Below, piece by piece: positions 37,209-45,206 of a stretch of DNA of 64,000 nucleotides. Source of the stretch: Novosphingobium sp. 18050 (GTDB lineage: Bacteria; Pseudomonadota; Alphaproteobacteria; Sphingomonadales; Sphingomonadaceae). Every line of letters begins with the position of its first letter. The stretch's first letter is position 1. Where the stretch lies: the NCBI RefSeq assembly GCF_902706195.1, contig NZ_CACSJO010000022.1, forward strand, positions 1 to 64,000, given 5' to 3'. The position numbers and the translations under genes were made by a program. The notes beneath the pieces are model-generated. The model worked only from the letters and a program-made list of their open reading frames with translations, had not been told where the DNA came from and ran no database searches.

Positions 37209-38392
37209 GCTGCGTGGCTCCAGCCGGGGGCAGGGCGCTGCTCGGAGTGCGCCTCTGGAATGATGTGGCGCATCCGTGCGCAGAAATGGCGCAGGCACAC
37301 TTCCTTGTCGGACAGCGGCCCGATCGAGAAGCTGCGTGAAGCCATGCCTGCCTGAACGCGGGTGATCAGCTCCGTGTCCTCGGTATTGACCTGGCGGTTG
37401 ATACGCCAGTTGAGGTAGCGAGCGGCGCGCATCTCGCGGCGTGTCTCGCCGGGCGTATAGGCATCCGGCAGGACATAGCTGATCTCGCGGATCAGGCTGG
37501 TGGTCGGGCTGAGGGGGAGCCACTGCATGAAATCGACCTGATCGGGGTAGATGTCGAAAGCGACGTTGGGCCACAGCTTGAAGTAGAGCCAGTGGCGCTG
37601 GCGGTCTTGCGGCAGGTGCGGCACGGGCGGGAGCAGCTTCTGGTACATCCGCTCCGACCAGTTACGCGAAGGGGTATCCATCAGGTCGCCCCACATGCGG
37701 TCGACGCTGGCCGCGGCCTCGACGCCGTAGCTGCGGCCGAACAGTCGGGTGAGGCCGGGATGGGCGACGGGAATGTGCAGCCCGTCGGAATAGTTGTCAC
37801 CGATGTTCTTCCAGTTCACCGCACGCTCGCGCAGGGTGACGCGGCCCAGCGCCCCCAGTTCCTCGAAGCGGTAGGGGGCGACCATGGCCTCGTAAGGCGC
37901 CATCATCTCGCCCACGGCGGGGCCGCCGTCGTCGACCAGGCGCACGAAGATGAACCCGCGCCAGACTTCGAGCTGCACCGGCGACAACCCGTGGCGGGCG
38001 CGGTCGAAAGCGGGGTAGCTGGCGCTGTCGGGAACGCCGGAGAGCCGGCCGTCGAGTTCGTAGACCCAGGCGTGATAGGGGCATACCAGCTTCTTCGCGC
38101 AGCCGCTGGCGCCATCAACCAGGCGCGAGCCGCGGTGCCGGCAGACATTAGTGAAGGCGCGTAGGGTGCCGTCTGCGCCGCGCACGACGATCACGCTCTC
38201 GTCCAGATAGTCGAGCGTATGCCAGTCGCCGGGAGCGGGGACATCGCTTTCGTGGCAGACGACCTGCCAGCTGGGGGCGAAGACGCGTTCCTTTTCTACC
38301 TCGAAAAAATCGAGGTCGGAGTACGTCCAGGCCGGCAGGCTCCAGCCTTCCAGCGGATCGGTCATGCTACGGTGGGCAGCCTTCGTTGCCAT
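37205..38392 (-). CDS. Rieske non-heme iron oxygenase, large subunit
   Basis: A 395-residue ring-hydroxylating/demethylating oxygenase alpha subunit. The Rieske cluster ligands are Cys84-x-His86 (VCRHRGSRL) and Cys104-x-x-His107 (VCPYHAWVY). The mononuclear iron site is NWKNIGDNYSDGLHIPVAHP with His206 and His211, and Asp203 as the inter-subunit bridge; a C-terminal Asp in NTEDTELI would be the third ligand. The pattern is like glycine-betaine/stachydrine/carnitine-type oxygenases. No ferredoxin or reductase gene is adjacent. AAGGA stands 7 nt before the ATG. It is divergent from the TetR gene across 36 bp. Confidence 0.9.
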   Translation of the reverse strand: MATKAAHRSMTDPLEGWSLPAWTYSDLDFFEVEKERVFAPSWQVVCHESDVPAPGDWHTLDYLDESVIVVRGADGTLRAFTNVCRHRGSRLVDGASGCAKKLVCPYHAWVYELDGRLSGVPDSASYPAFDRARHGLSPVQLEVWRGFIFVRLVDDGGPAVGEMMAPYEAMVAPYRFEELGALGRVTLRERAVNWKNIGDNYSDGLHIPVAHPGLTRLFGRSYGVEAAASVDRMWGDLMDTPSRNWSERMYQKLLPPVPHLPQDRQRHWLYFKLWPNVAFDIYPDQVDFMQWLPLSPTTSLIREISYVLPDAYTPGETRREMRAARYLNWRINRQVNTEDTELITRVQAGMASRSFSIGPLSDKEVCLRHFCARMRHIIPEAHSEQRPAPGWSHAA

Positions 38393-38401
38393 CTACGGTT
38401 C

Positions 38402-38425
38402 CTTGCTATACGATCGTATAACAAG
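38402..38425. promoter_or_regulatory. 24-bp near-perfect palindromic operator between the Rieske and TetR genes
   Basis: The half-sites CTTGCTATACGA (38402-38413) and, on the other strand, CTTGTTATACGA (38425-38414) match at 11 of 12 positions; the central 14 bp are a perfect palindrome. It fills most of the 36 bp between the two divergent starts and covers the -10 of the predicted Rieske promoter, the classical set-up for a TetR repressor controlling itself and its neighbour. Confidence 0.78.
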
Positions 38426-38443
38426 ATCATGAGCGAGCATCAA
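38415..38443 (-). promoter_or_regulatory. Predicted sigma-70-type promoter of the Rieske operon
   Basis: On the minus strand TTGATG (38443-38438) and TATACG (38420-38415) are 17 bp apart. The -10 box lies inside the palindromic operator and the -35 box lies in the first codons of the TetR gene, so repressor binding would block this promoter. Confidence 0.55.
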
Positions 38444-39037
38444 TCCTCCACTGCGCCCACGTTCCGGCGCTCAGATCCGGACGAGCGGCGGCAAAGCCTG
38501 ATCGAGGCTACCGCGCGGTGCCTTGCGAAGAACGGCGCCGGGGGGACTTCGGTGCGCACGATCTGCAAGGCGGCGGAGGTCTCCCCGGGGTTGCTGCGGC
38601 ACTACTTCGGCGGTGTGGGACAGGCGATTGCGGAGGCCTATCGCTGGACCGGCCTTCGCGTCTCGCAGGCGCTGGATGAGGCGGTGGCCGGGGCGGGCGA
38701 TGATCCCCGCTCGCGGTTGCTCGCCTATCTCACCGCCAGTTTTCGTTCTCCCATCGCCGATCCCGAACTGCTGGCGACCTGGCTGGCGTTCTGGAGCATG
38801 ACGCCTGTGGACGGCGATATCAGCGCGCTTCACGGCGAAATCTACGGCGAGTTCCGTATCGGCATCGAGGACCTGATCCTTGCGCTGCGCCCCGACCTTT
38901 CGGACGCGCGGCTGCAGGCGGTGGCGCTGACGGCGCTGATCGACGGCCTATGGCTGGAACTGAGCCTTGGCCATGGGCCTTTCACGCCGCTGGAGGCCGA
39001 AGGGCTGGTGGAAAAATGGCTCGACGCGTTGCTCTAG
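38429..39037 (+). CDS. TetR family regulator, BetI-like
   Basis: A 202-residue TetR repressor. The N-terminal HTH (RRQSLIEATARCLAKNGAGG, then SVRTICKAAEVSPGLLRHYFGG) and the C-terminal domain (ATWLAFWSMTPVDGD, TALIDGLWLELSLG) follow the pattern of BetI, the choline-responsive repressor of betaine synthesis (TetR_C_6 type). ATG 38429 lies 4 bp after the palindrome. It probably represses itself and the divergent Rieske operon; the inducer may be a quaternary amine or related compound, which is inference. Its TAG stop shares the palindromic CTAG with the stop of the convergent permease gene. Confidence 0.87.
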   Translation: MSEHQSSTAPTFRRSDPDERRQSLIEATARCLAKNGAGGTSVRTICKAAEVSPGLLRHYFGGVGQAIAEAYRWTGLRVSQALDEAVAGAGDDPRSRLLAYLTASFRSPIADPELLATWLAFWSMTPVDGDISALHGEIYGEFRIGIEDLILALRPDLSDARLQAVALTALIDGLWLELSLGHGPFTPLEAEGLVEKWLDALL

Positions 39038-40329
39038 GTGCGTTCGCGAAAGCGCATCCACAGCCATATCGGAAGGCCCAGCGCCATCAGGATGAAGCTC
39101 ATGCCACTGGCGCCGATGCCTGCGCCCCATAGCGTCCACAGCGCATAGATCGCGCCGATCATTGCCAGCACGCGGCCTACCCGCAGCCGCCATGCGGCCA
39201 GCGCGCAGGCGAGGTAAAGCCACAGCGTTGCCGAGGTGGACAACAGCAACAGGTACTCAAACAGCCCCTGCATCGACCGCGAGGCGTTCATGGCGACAAA
39301 AAGACTGGCGATGCCTGTAGAGATCAGCAGTGCGCGCAGCGGCGTTCCTCGCGCGTCGGTAGCGGAGAACCAGCGGGGGAGCAGGCGGCGCTGGGCCATG
39401 TCGCGGGCCATCTCCGCCTGAAGCAGGGTCCACCCGTTCAGAGCGCCGATGCAGCTGATCACGGCGAAGACCGTCACCATGGCGGCGGCGGCGGGGTTCC
39501 AGAACCGCGCGACGAAGGTGGCAAAGGGCGCGGGCGATGCGGCCGCGACGTCCATCGGCAGCAGCAGTGCGATGGAGGAGCACACCAGCAGGTAGAGCCC
39601 GCCGGTCAGCGCCGTCCCCCACAGCGTGGCGCGGGCGATATTAACCTCGGGATTGCGAACGCGGGCAGCGGCGATGCTGGCGGATTCGAAGCCGAGCAGC
39701 GCCCATAGCGTCAGCGTGGCAGCGGCATTGATAGAGGTGGGCTTCACCGGAACGGCCTCTACCGGCAGGACTTGCGCCTTGCCGGTGACGAACAGGACCG
39801 CGGCGATGGCAATGACGACCACCAGCGGGATGATTTTGATTGCGACAGTCACGATCTGGAAACCGCCGGCGGTCTTAACGCCGCGAAGGTTGACCAGCGC
39901 CAGCAGCCAGACCAGTGCAAGTGCCGCCAGGGCAGGGCGGAATGCGTGTGCCGAAAGGGCGGGTATCATGTTCGAGAGATAGCTCACCGCAGCCACCGCG
40001 ATCGTGGCCACCGTGGTCCACACCGAAACGAGGTAGATCCAGCTGATGAAGAACCCGGCGGTCGGGCCGAAGGCGACCGTCACGAAGCCTGACGGGCTAC
40101 CGGCTTCGGGCAATGCACGGGTCAGCCGTGCAAGGACGAGTGCCAGAACGACGGCGCCCGCCGTGGTCACGACCCACCCGGCCACCGCGTTCCACCCGAA
40201 CGGGGCGAGCGTGGCGGGTAGCAGGAACACACCGGAGCCAATCATGTTGCCAATGACTAGCGCCATCGCCGCGACAAGGCCGAGGCGGCCATCGGCCGCC
40301 CCGGTGTTTTTCTCTGTACGGAAGTTCAA
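39034..40329 (-). CDS. APC superfamily amino-acid/polyamine permease, AdiC-like
   Basis: A 431-residue, 12-helix inner-membrane transporter. The first helix VIGNMIGSGVFLLPATLAPFG matches the substrate-binding GxG segment of AdiC/CadB/PotE-type basic amino-acid and polyamine antiporters; ALLGFESASIAAARVRNPE is the conserved helix-6 segment. The start is TTG 40329, with no strong Shine-Dalgarno, four bases after the stop of the TonB receptor gene on the same strand, so it depends on that transcript. Substrate unknown; an amine or amino acid is likely from family. Confidence 0.88.
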   Translation of the reverse strand: MNFRTEKNTGAADGRLGLVAAMALVIGNMIGSGVFLLPATLAPFGWNAVAGWVVTTAGAVVLALVLARLTRALPEAGSPSGFVTVAFGPTAGFFISWIYLVSVWTTVATIAVAAVSYLSNMIPALSAHAFRPALAALALVWLLALVNLRGVKTAGGFQIVTVAIKIIPLVVVIAIAAVLFVTGKAQVLPVEAVPVKPTSINAAATLTLWALLGFESASIAAARVRNPEVNIARATLWGTALTGGLYLLVCSSIALLLPMDVAAASPAPFATFVARFWNPAAAAMVTVFAVISCIGALNGWTLLQAEMARDMAQRRLLPRWFSATDARGTPLRALLISTGIASLFVAMNASRSMQGLFEYLLLLSTSATLWLYLACALAAWRLRVGRVLAMIGAIYALWTLWGAGIGASGMSFILMALGLPIWLWMRFRERT

Positions 40330-40333
40330 AGTG

Positions 40334-42727
40334 TCAAAAGTCCCTGCCGATTTTGAGGCCGATCACCCTAGGCCGGATCACATAGTCATAAAAGACACCG
40401 CCGGTGCTGCTGATCCCATCGGGATCGCCGCAGGTGGTCTCAAGGCACTGAACGGAGCTGTTGATCACGCCATTGCTGTCGAACATATTGTTCGCATATA
40501 TTTCAACGCGCCAGAGATCATTCTTCATACCAATGCTGAAGTCAGCCGTGGTGTAGGCTGCGAATTCGCCCTTGATGTGGTTTTCCAGGTTGCGAAGGTC
40601 GCTGCGCCGCTTGCCGATATAGTTGACGGCGCCCTGGATATGCCCCTGCCAGTTGCCGACCGGGAATTCATAGCGGGCTACGGCGTTGCCTTTGAATGAG
40701 GCGGTAATCGGCAGGCGCGTGCCGGCCTTGGCAAGCAAGGCGTTCTCGGCCCCGTCGCTGCCGGCCAGCGAGCAGTCGAATCTGGCGTTGGCGATGGCAC
40801 AGAAGTCCTTGCGGATCTTGGCGTCGTTGTAGCTACCCGCCGCGCTAAGCGAGAGACCGCCCTTGCGATAGCCGACATCGAATTCGACACCATAGATCTG
40901 CGCGACACCGGCATTGCGGATCAGCGTCAGACCGTTTTCCCCGAGGAACGAGAGTTGGATGTTGTTCCAGTCCTCACGGTACATCGCGTAGTTGAAATGG
41001 AAGGCGCCGATCTGGGATTTCCAGCCGAATTCGTAGTTGTCCAGCTTGTCCGGGCCATAGGGCGGCAGAGTGGAACGACGGTTGATGCCGCCGGGGCGGA
41101 AGCCTCGCGACCATGTGGCATAGATCAACCAGTCGGGTGTGAGCTTGTAGGTGAGGTTCGCCTTGAAGATGGCGCCGCTGTCCGACGTCGTCTTGTCGAG
41201 GTTGGTGCACGGCGATCCGGCGATCACCGCCTCGGCGAAACACGCAGCCACGCCGGTTCGGCTGGAATAGCCGTCGCTGTAGCCGAAGAAACCCACCAGC
41301 GAGTTCTTGTACTTGTAAAGGCGGCCGCCGCCGGTGGCTGTCAGCTTGTCGGTGATGTCGAAGCTCAGTTCGCCGAAAACCGCGTAATCCCGATCGACGC
41401 GCTTCTGCTTGGTCAGCCAGATGTCGCTGTCGGTGCCCGGCACGGTGATGGCATCGGAAATGCCGTCGATGATGTAGTCCTGGCTGATCAGATGCGACTG
41501 GCGCTGCGCGAACAGGCCGGCCATCAGGCGGATCCGGTTCTCCTGCGGTGAGGTGATGCGCAGTTCGCCGAACTGGCGCTTATATTTGTCCTTGCCCCGG
41601 ATGTACTGGTTGGGATTGACTGGATCGCCGGCATTATCGGTAAAGTAGGCGCCCGAACCCAGCACCGCATCGTAGAAATACGAGTAGTCGGAATAGTCGG
41701 ACTCGGTGTGGTCCTTGCGGTTGAGGATGCCGCCGGTCGCGACGAGATCCCAATTGCCCAGTTTGCCCTCGATGGTGAGGGCAGCCTGATACCACTCGTC
41801 CTTGCTACTCTCCGGGTTGTACTGGACTGTCTGGAGCTTCTTGCTGACGGCAGTGGAGCGTTCCTGCGCGAAGCTTCCGTTGGTCTTCTGGACCTGGCCC
41901 ATCAGCGTCGGGGTGATGGTCCAGTTGTCGTCCAGTTCGATGCCCAGCGCCATGCGGGCACCATACGTATCGACATCGTTGTAGTTCTTCTCGACGAGGT
42001 CGGCGTTCGTCTGGGTAGCGCCCGAGGTCGGATAGGTACGGCTGCCGGCGACGTTGTCTATGTAGCCGCCATCATGGCGATACCAGCCCACCACGCGCAG
42101 GGCCGAGCGGTCCGAGAGCTTGAGGTTGACGAAGCCTTGGGCAACACCGCCGATGTCGCCGTGGGCGACGGAGTTCAGTTCCATGTCGGCGGCGCCGTAA
42201 GTGCCCGAATAGTCCGGCTTGTTGGTGACGATCTTGATCGTGCCTGCCATCGAACTGGCGCCGTAGAGCGTGCCCTGCGGCCCTGCCAGCGCCTCCACCC
42301 GAGCGATGTCGTAGGCGTGAATGTCGAGTGCGCCCTGAATCGTGGTGATCGGCATTTCGTCAAGGTATGTGCCCACCGTCGGCAGCGCGGCCGAATGGTT
42401 GGCGTTCTCCCCCGAGGCGACGCCGCGGAAATAGACCTGGCTGAAGCCGGGCTGGATGGTCTGGATCGTGACTGAAGGGATGAACTTGACCGCGTCCTGC
42501 AACTCCTTGACCTGCAATTCGCGAAGCTTTTCAGTCCCCAGCGCCGTGATCGCGATCGGCACGTCCTGGATGTTCTGGGTGCGTTTCTGCGCGGTGACGA
42601 GGATGACGTTGCTGTCTTCCCCGGCTGGCGCATTTTGCGCAAATGCCGGTTGCGCTGCAACAAGAGCCGAGGAACCAAACAGCGCGATCGTGACGCTGCG
42701 ACGAGAAGCCAGACGCGAAGAAATCAC
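40334..42727 (-). CDS. TonB-dependent outer-membrane receptor
   Basis: A 797-residue ligand-gated outer-membrane porin. A signal peptide (SVTIALFGSSALVAAQPAFA) precedes the TonB-box-like VILVTAQKR, the plug domain (NIQDVPIAITALG, then VYFRGVASGENANHSAALP and LAGPQGTLYGASSMAG) and a 22-strand barrel ending in the aromatic IGRDF. It belongs to the sphingomonad FecA/CirA-like group with EMPITT-type plug loops. GTG 42727 is chosen because AGGGGG is 6 nt upstream; an in-frame GTG at 42766 is less well placed. The permease gene follows after 4 bp, giving an outer-to-inner membrane uptake pair. Confidence 0.93.
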   Translation of the reverse strand: MISSRLASRRSVTIALFGSSALVAAQPAFAQNAPAGEDSNVILVTAQKRTQNIQDVPIAITALGTEKLRELQVKELQDAVKFIPSVTIQTIQPGFSQVYFRGVASGENANHSAALPTVGTYLDEMPITTIQGALDIHAYDIARVEALAGPQGTLYGASSMAGTIKIVTNKPDYSGTYGAADMELNSVAHGDIGGVAQGFVNLKLSDRSALRVVGWYRHDGGYIDNVAGSRTYPTSGATQTNADLVEKNYNDVDTYGARMALGIELDDNWTITPTLMGQVQKTNGSFAQERSTAVSKKLQTVQYNPESSKDEWYQAALTIEGKLGNWDLVATGGILNRKDHTESDYSDYSYFYDAVLGSGAYFTDNAGDPVNPNQYIRGKDKYKRQFGELRITSPQENRIRLMAGLFAQRQSHLISQDYIIDGISDAITVPGTDSDIWLTKQKRVDRDYAVFGELSFDITDKLTATGGGRLYKYKNSLVGFFGYSDGYSSRTGVAACFAEAVIAGSPCTNLDKTTSDSGAIFKANLTYKLTPDWLIYATWSRGFRPGGINRRSTLPPYGPDKLDNYEFGWKSQIGAFHFNYAMYREDWNNIQLSFLGENGLTLIRNAGVAQIYGVEFDVGYRKGGLSLSAAGSYNDAKIRKDFCAIANARFDCSLAGSDGAENALLAKAGTRLPITASFKGNAVARYEFPVGNWQGHIQGAVNYIGKRRSDLRNLENHIKGEFAAYTTADFSIGMKNDLWRVEIYANNMFDSNGVINSSVQCLETTCGDPDGISSTGGVFYDYVIRPRVIGLKIGRDF

Positions 42728-42858
42728 CCGTATCCCCCTATGTTTACTCAATAGGGAAGGCGCCACAATTCATGAGTTTTGACAATAGGTTCGCCGGGTA
42801 AACTCGATTGTGCATCGCAATGTATGACATTTCTGCCACAATTTATTGCCGTAGGACT

Positions 42859-44637
42859 TTAGTCCGCCGCATACGTCTCCGGCAGATCGCCAAGTGCTTC
42901 CTTGAGCGGACCAAGCCATGCCTCGTAAGCCCGCCACTGGCCGACGCCGTCGCGGTTGATCGGGCGGCGGACCTGCTCGCTGGATGCCGTGCGCACGGCG
43001 CGGGTGTTGCGATGGAACTGGAGGCAGGACTCCTCGAAGGGCACGCCCAGATAGACGAGGATGCGGCGCACCTCAGCCTCCGGATCGTCCAACAGGCGTT
43101 CGTGGATCACGCGGTGGACGCGGCCCGGCATCACGCGGTCATAATGCGCCATCGCCCGCACATAGTCGGCGTAATAACGGCCTATATGGTCGAGGTCGTA
43201 GGAGAACGACTGGCCCTTGGCGAAGTGCTGGCGGAAATTGGAAAATCCGCAGTCCAGCGGATGGCGCCGCGCGTCGATGATCTTCGCATGAGGCAGGATC
43301 AGCGCGATCAGGCCGAGGTAGGCCCAGTTGTTGGGCAGCTTGTCGATATAGAACGGTTTGCCGGTCTTGCGCTGGATGCGGGTTCTTTCGAGAAACTCGG
43401 CGCCGAGTTCGGCGAGGCGTTCCGGCGGCATCGCTGCCAGCGCCTGCGGCCAGTCCCGTGGTCCGCCGCCAGCGGCCTGCGCCTCGCGCATGGCCATGGC
43501 GGGTATATCGGGCAATTCCATAGTGCCTTCGACCTGCGAGTGGCTGGAAAGTATCTGCTCGATCAGCGTCGAACCTGCGCGGGGCAGGCCGAGAATGAAT
43601 ACCGGATCAGGTGAGGGCGCCCCGGCCCCTTGCCGGGCCCCGACGAAGCTTGGCGTGAATGCCGCGATCATGGTGTCGACCTGCGCGCTCACTGTTTCGG
43701 GGACGTACTTCAGCTGATCCCGGCGTAGGCGGTTGCCGCGGGCATAGTGATCGAAAGATTGCAGCGCCTCGCCGCGATCCTCCAGCGCCTTGCCGAGTGC
43801 AAAATGCAGGTGCAGCCGGTCGTCCTCGCATAGCCCGTCGCCGGCAAGAGCAGCTTCCAGCGCGGCGACGTCGTCATCCTGGAAACGCCAGGTCTTGAGG
43901 TTGGCCAGGCTCCACCACACTTCGCCCAGGCCCGGTTCGATCGCCAGTGCACGGCGATAGGCGGCGATGCTCTGTGCCTGTTCTCCCAGCGTCTTGAGGA
44001 TATGGCCATGGCTCATCCACAGCTTCGCATGATCGGGGAAAGTCTCGGTCAGCTCGGCATAAATGCGCCGGGCCTCCTCGTAGTCGCCAGTCCGTCCCAG
44101 CGCCGCTGCTCGTAAATTGAGGTTGCCTGCATCGCCGCCGCCCTGCGCCAGCACGCTGTCGAGTTCGCTGACGGCCTCGGGAAAGCGGTTCTGCTTGTAG
44201 AGCACGGTGGCAAGGTTCGCCCGCGCTGCCGTGAAGCCCGGCGCAAGTTCCAGCGCGCGGCGGAGCAGGGCCTCGGCATCGAGGTAACGCCCGATCCGTC
44301 CCGCCAGTTCGGCCATCATGCGGATCGCGGCAATGTCGGTGGGCTGTTCGCGCAGTCGCTGGCGCAGCAGCCCTTCCGCGACGGGCAGGTCATTGGCGAT
44401 CATGGCGCGGGCAATGGCTATGAGTGCGGGGTCGTGCGCCGAGGCGCGTACCGCCTCGCCATCGGCCAGCCTTGCCTCGGCTTCCCGGCCCAGTGCGCGC
44501 AGGGCGCGGGCGAGCAGCCGATAGGCCGGAGCGTTATCGCCGTCCTTCAGGATCGCGTCTCGCAGCACGGGAAGCGCGCGAGCAGGGTCTGCGGAGACGA
44601 GTTCGCCGATCGGGGCCGAGGATGAAGTGCGATTCAT
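42859..44637 (-). CDS. TPR-repeat sulfotransferase family protein
   Basis: A 592-residue two-part protein. Residues about 1-310 are TPR repeats (for example YLDAEALLRRALELAPGF and EAVSELDSVLAQG). Residues 340-592 are a sulfotransferase domain: the PAPS 5'-phosphosulfate loop FILGLPRAGSTLIEQ (347-361), IDKLPNNWAYLG and the 3'-phosphate region DARRHPLDCGFSNFRQHF. It would transfer sulfate from PAPS to a peptide or small acceptor. It lies 131 bp upstream of, and in the same direction as, the TonB receptor gene, a pairing I recall as frequent in sphingomonads and caulobacters. Confidence 0.88.
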   Translation of the reverse strand: MNRTSSSAPIGELVSADPARALPVLRDAILKDGDNAPAYRLLARALRALGREAEARLADGEAVRASAHDPALIAIARAMIANDLPVAEGLLRQRLREQPTDIAAIRMMAELAGRIGRYLDAEALLRRALELAPGFTAARANLATVLYKQNRFPEAVSELDSVLAQGGGDAGNLNLRAAALGRTGDYEEARRIYAELTETFPDHAKLWMSHGHILKTLGEQAQSIAAYRRALAIEPGLGEVWWSLANLKTWRFQDDDVAALEAALAGDGLCEDDRLHLHFALGKALEDRGEALQSFDHYARGNRLRRDQLKYVPETVSAQVDTMIAAFTPSFVGARQGAGAPSPDPVFILGLPRAGSTLIEQILSSHSQVEGTMELPDIPAMAMREAQAAGGGPRDWPQALAAMPPERLAELGAEFLERTRIQRKTGKPFYIDKLPNNWAYLGLIALILPHAKIIDARRHPLDCGFSNFRQHFAKGQSFSYDLDHIGRYYADYVRAMAHYDRVMPGRVHRVIHERLLDDPEAEVRRILVYLGVPFEESCLQFHRNTRAVRTASSEQVRRPINRDGVGQWRAYEAWLGPLKEALGDLPETYAAD

Positions 44638-44821
44638 GCCTGATATTTATGGGCATGAACGGGCGGCGATCTCAAGCGGATGTCGCGCGGCGGCCGCTCC
44701 ACCTGTCCTGTTGTCTCTCTTGCTGGAATATGACAGTCTTCCCGCCAGCTTGATCGCCGGTCACAGGATCGTTAGCGGCCCGCTCGATGAGGCAGCCAAT
44801 AAATCCAGGGGTGTATCTGTC

Positions 44822-45037
44822 ATGCGCGTAAGCACTGTACGCAAAGGACTTTTTCGCACGAACCTGCCCGGCCTGGGCGAATGCGCAAGGGTTGACATGA
44901 GCGCGGGCGACGCAGCCCCATACCTTGAGCGGGAAATGTATGTTCTGCTTGGATTTCAGCCTAGTTTCGAACAGTTGCCCGAAAAGCAGCCCGATGCGAA
45001 ACCGGCTTCGCGGCGGCTCTGGTCGGAGTGGAATTGA
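44822..45037 (+). CDS. Small hypothetical protein, 71 residues
   Basis: A short frame beginning MRVSTVRKGLFRTNLPGLGE and containing PYLEREMYVLLGFQPSFEQLP. The amphipathic, aromatic and acidic middle is unlike a random GC-rich translation, and the codon choice suits a gene. The frame is open upstream to 44627, but that part is low-complexity. No motif is recognised and no strong Shine-Dalgarno is visible. A competing minus-strand frame (44672-45070) looks less protein-like. It may be a stand-alone small gene between the sulfotransferase and helicase genes. Confidence 0.4.
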   Translation: MRVSTVRKGLFRTNLPGLGECARVDMSAGDAAPYLEREMYVLLGFQPSFEQLPEKQPDAKPASRRLWSEWN

Positions 45038-45206
45038 GCTGCGCAGTGCGTGCATGAGCAACGATTTCACGCTAAAGTGAATTTGGTGCGCGCAAATTCG
45101 CGCGGTTTCGTATATGGGCGGCCGACTGGCGCCGTATGAAGGTGCCCTCGCAGCCCTTTTTACGCTCCATTAGGCCGCTTCATGCGGCAGGATTCATTTG
45201 CTCGTT

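Noticed and set aside
44672-45070. Minus-strand 132-codon frame opposite the small plus-strand ORF
   Set aside because: No protein-like pattern; the plus-strand frame has better amino-acid composition.
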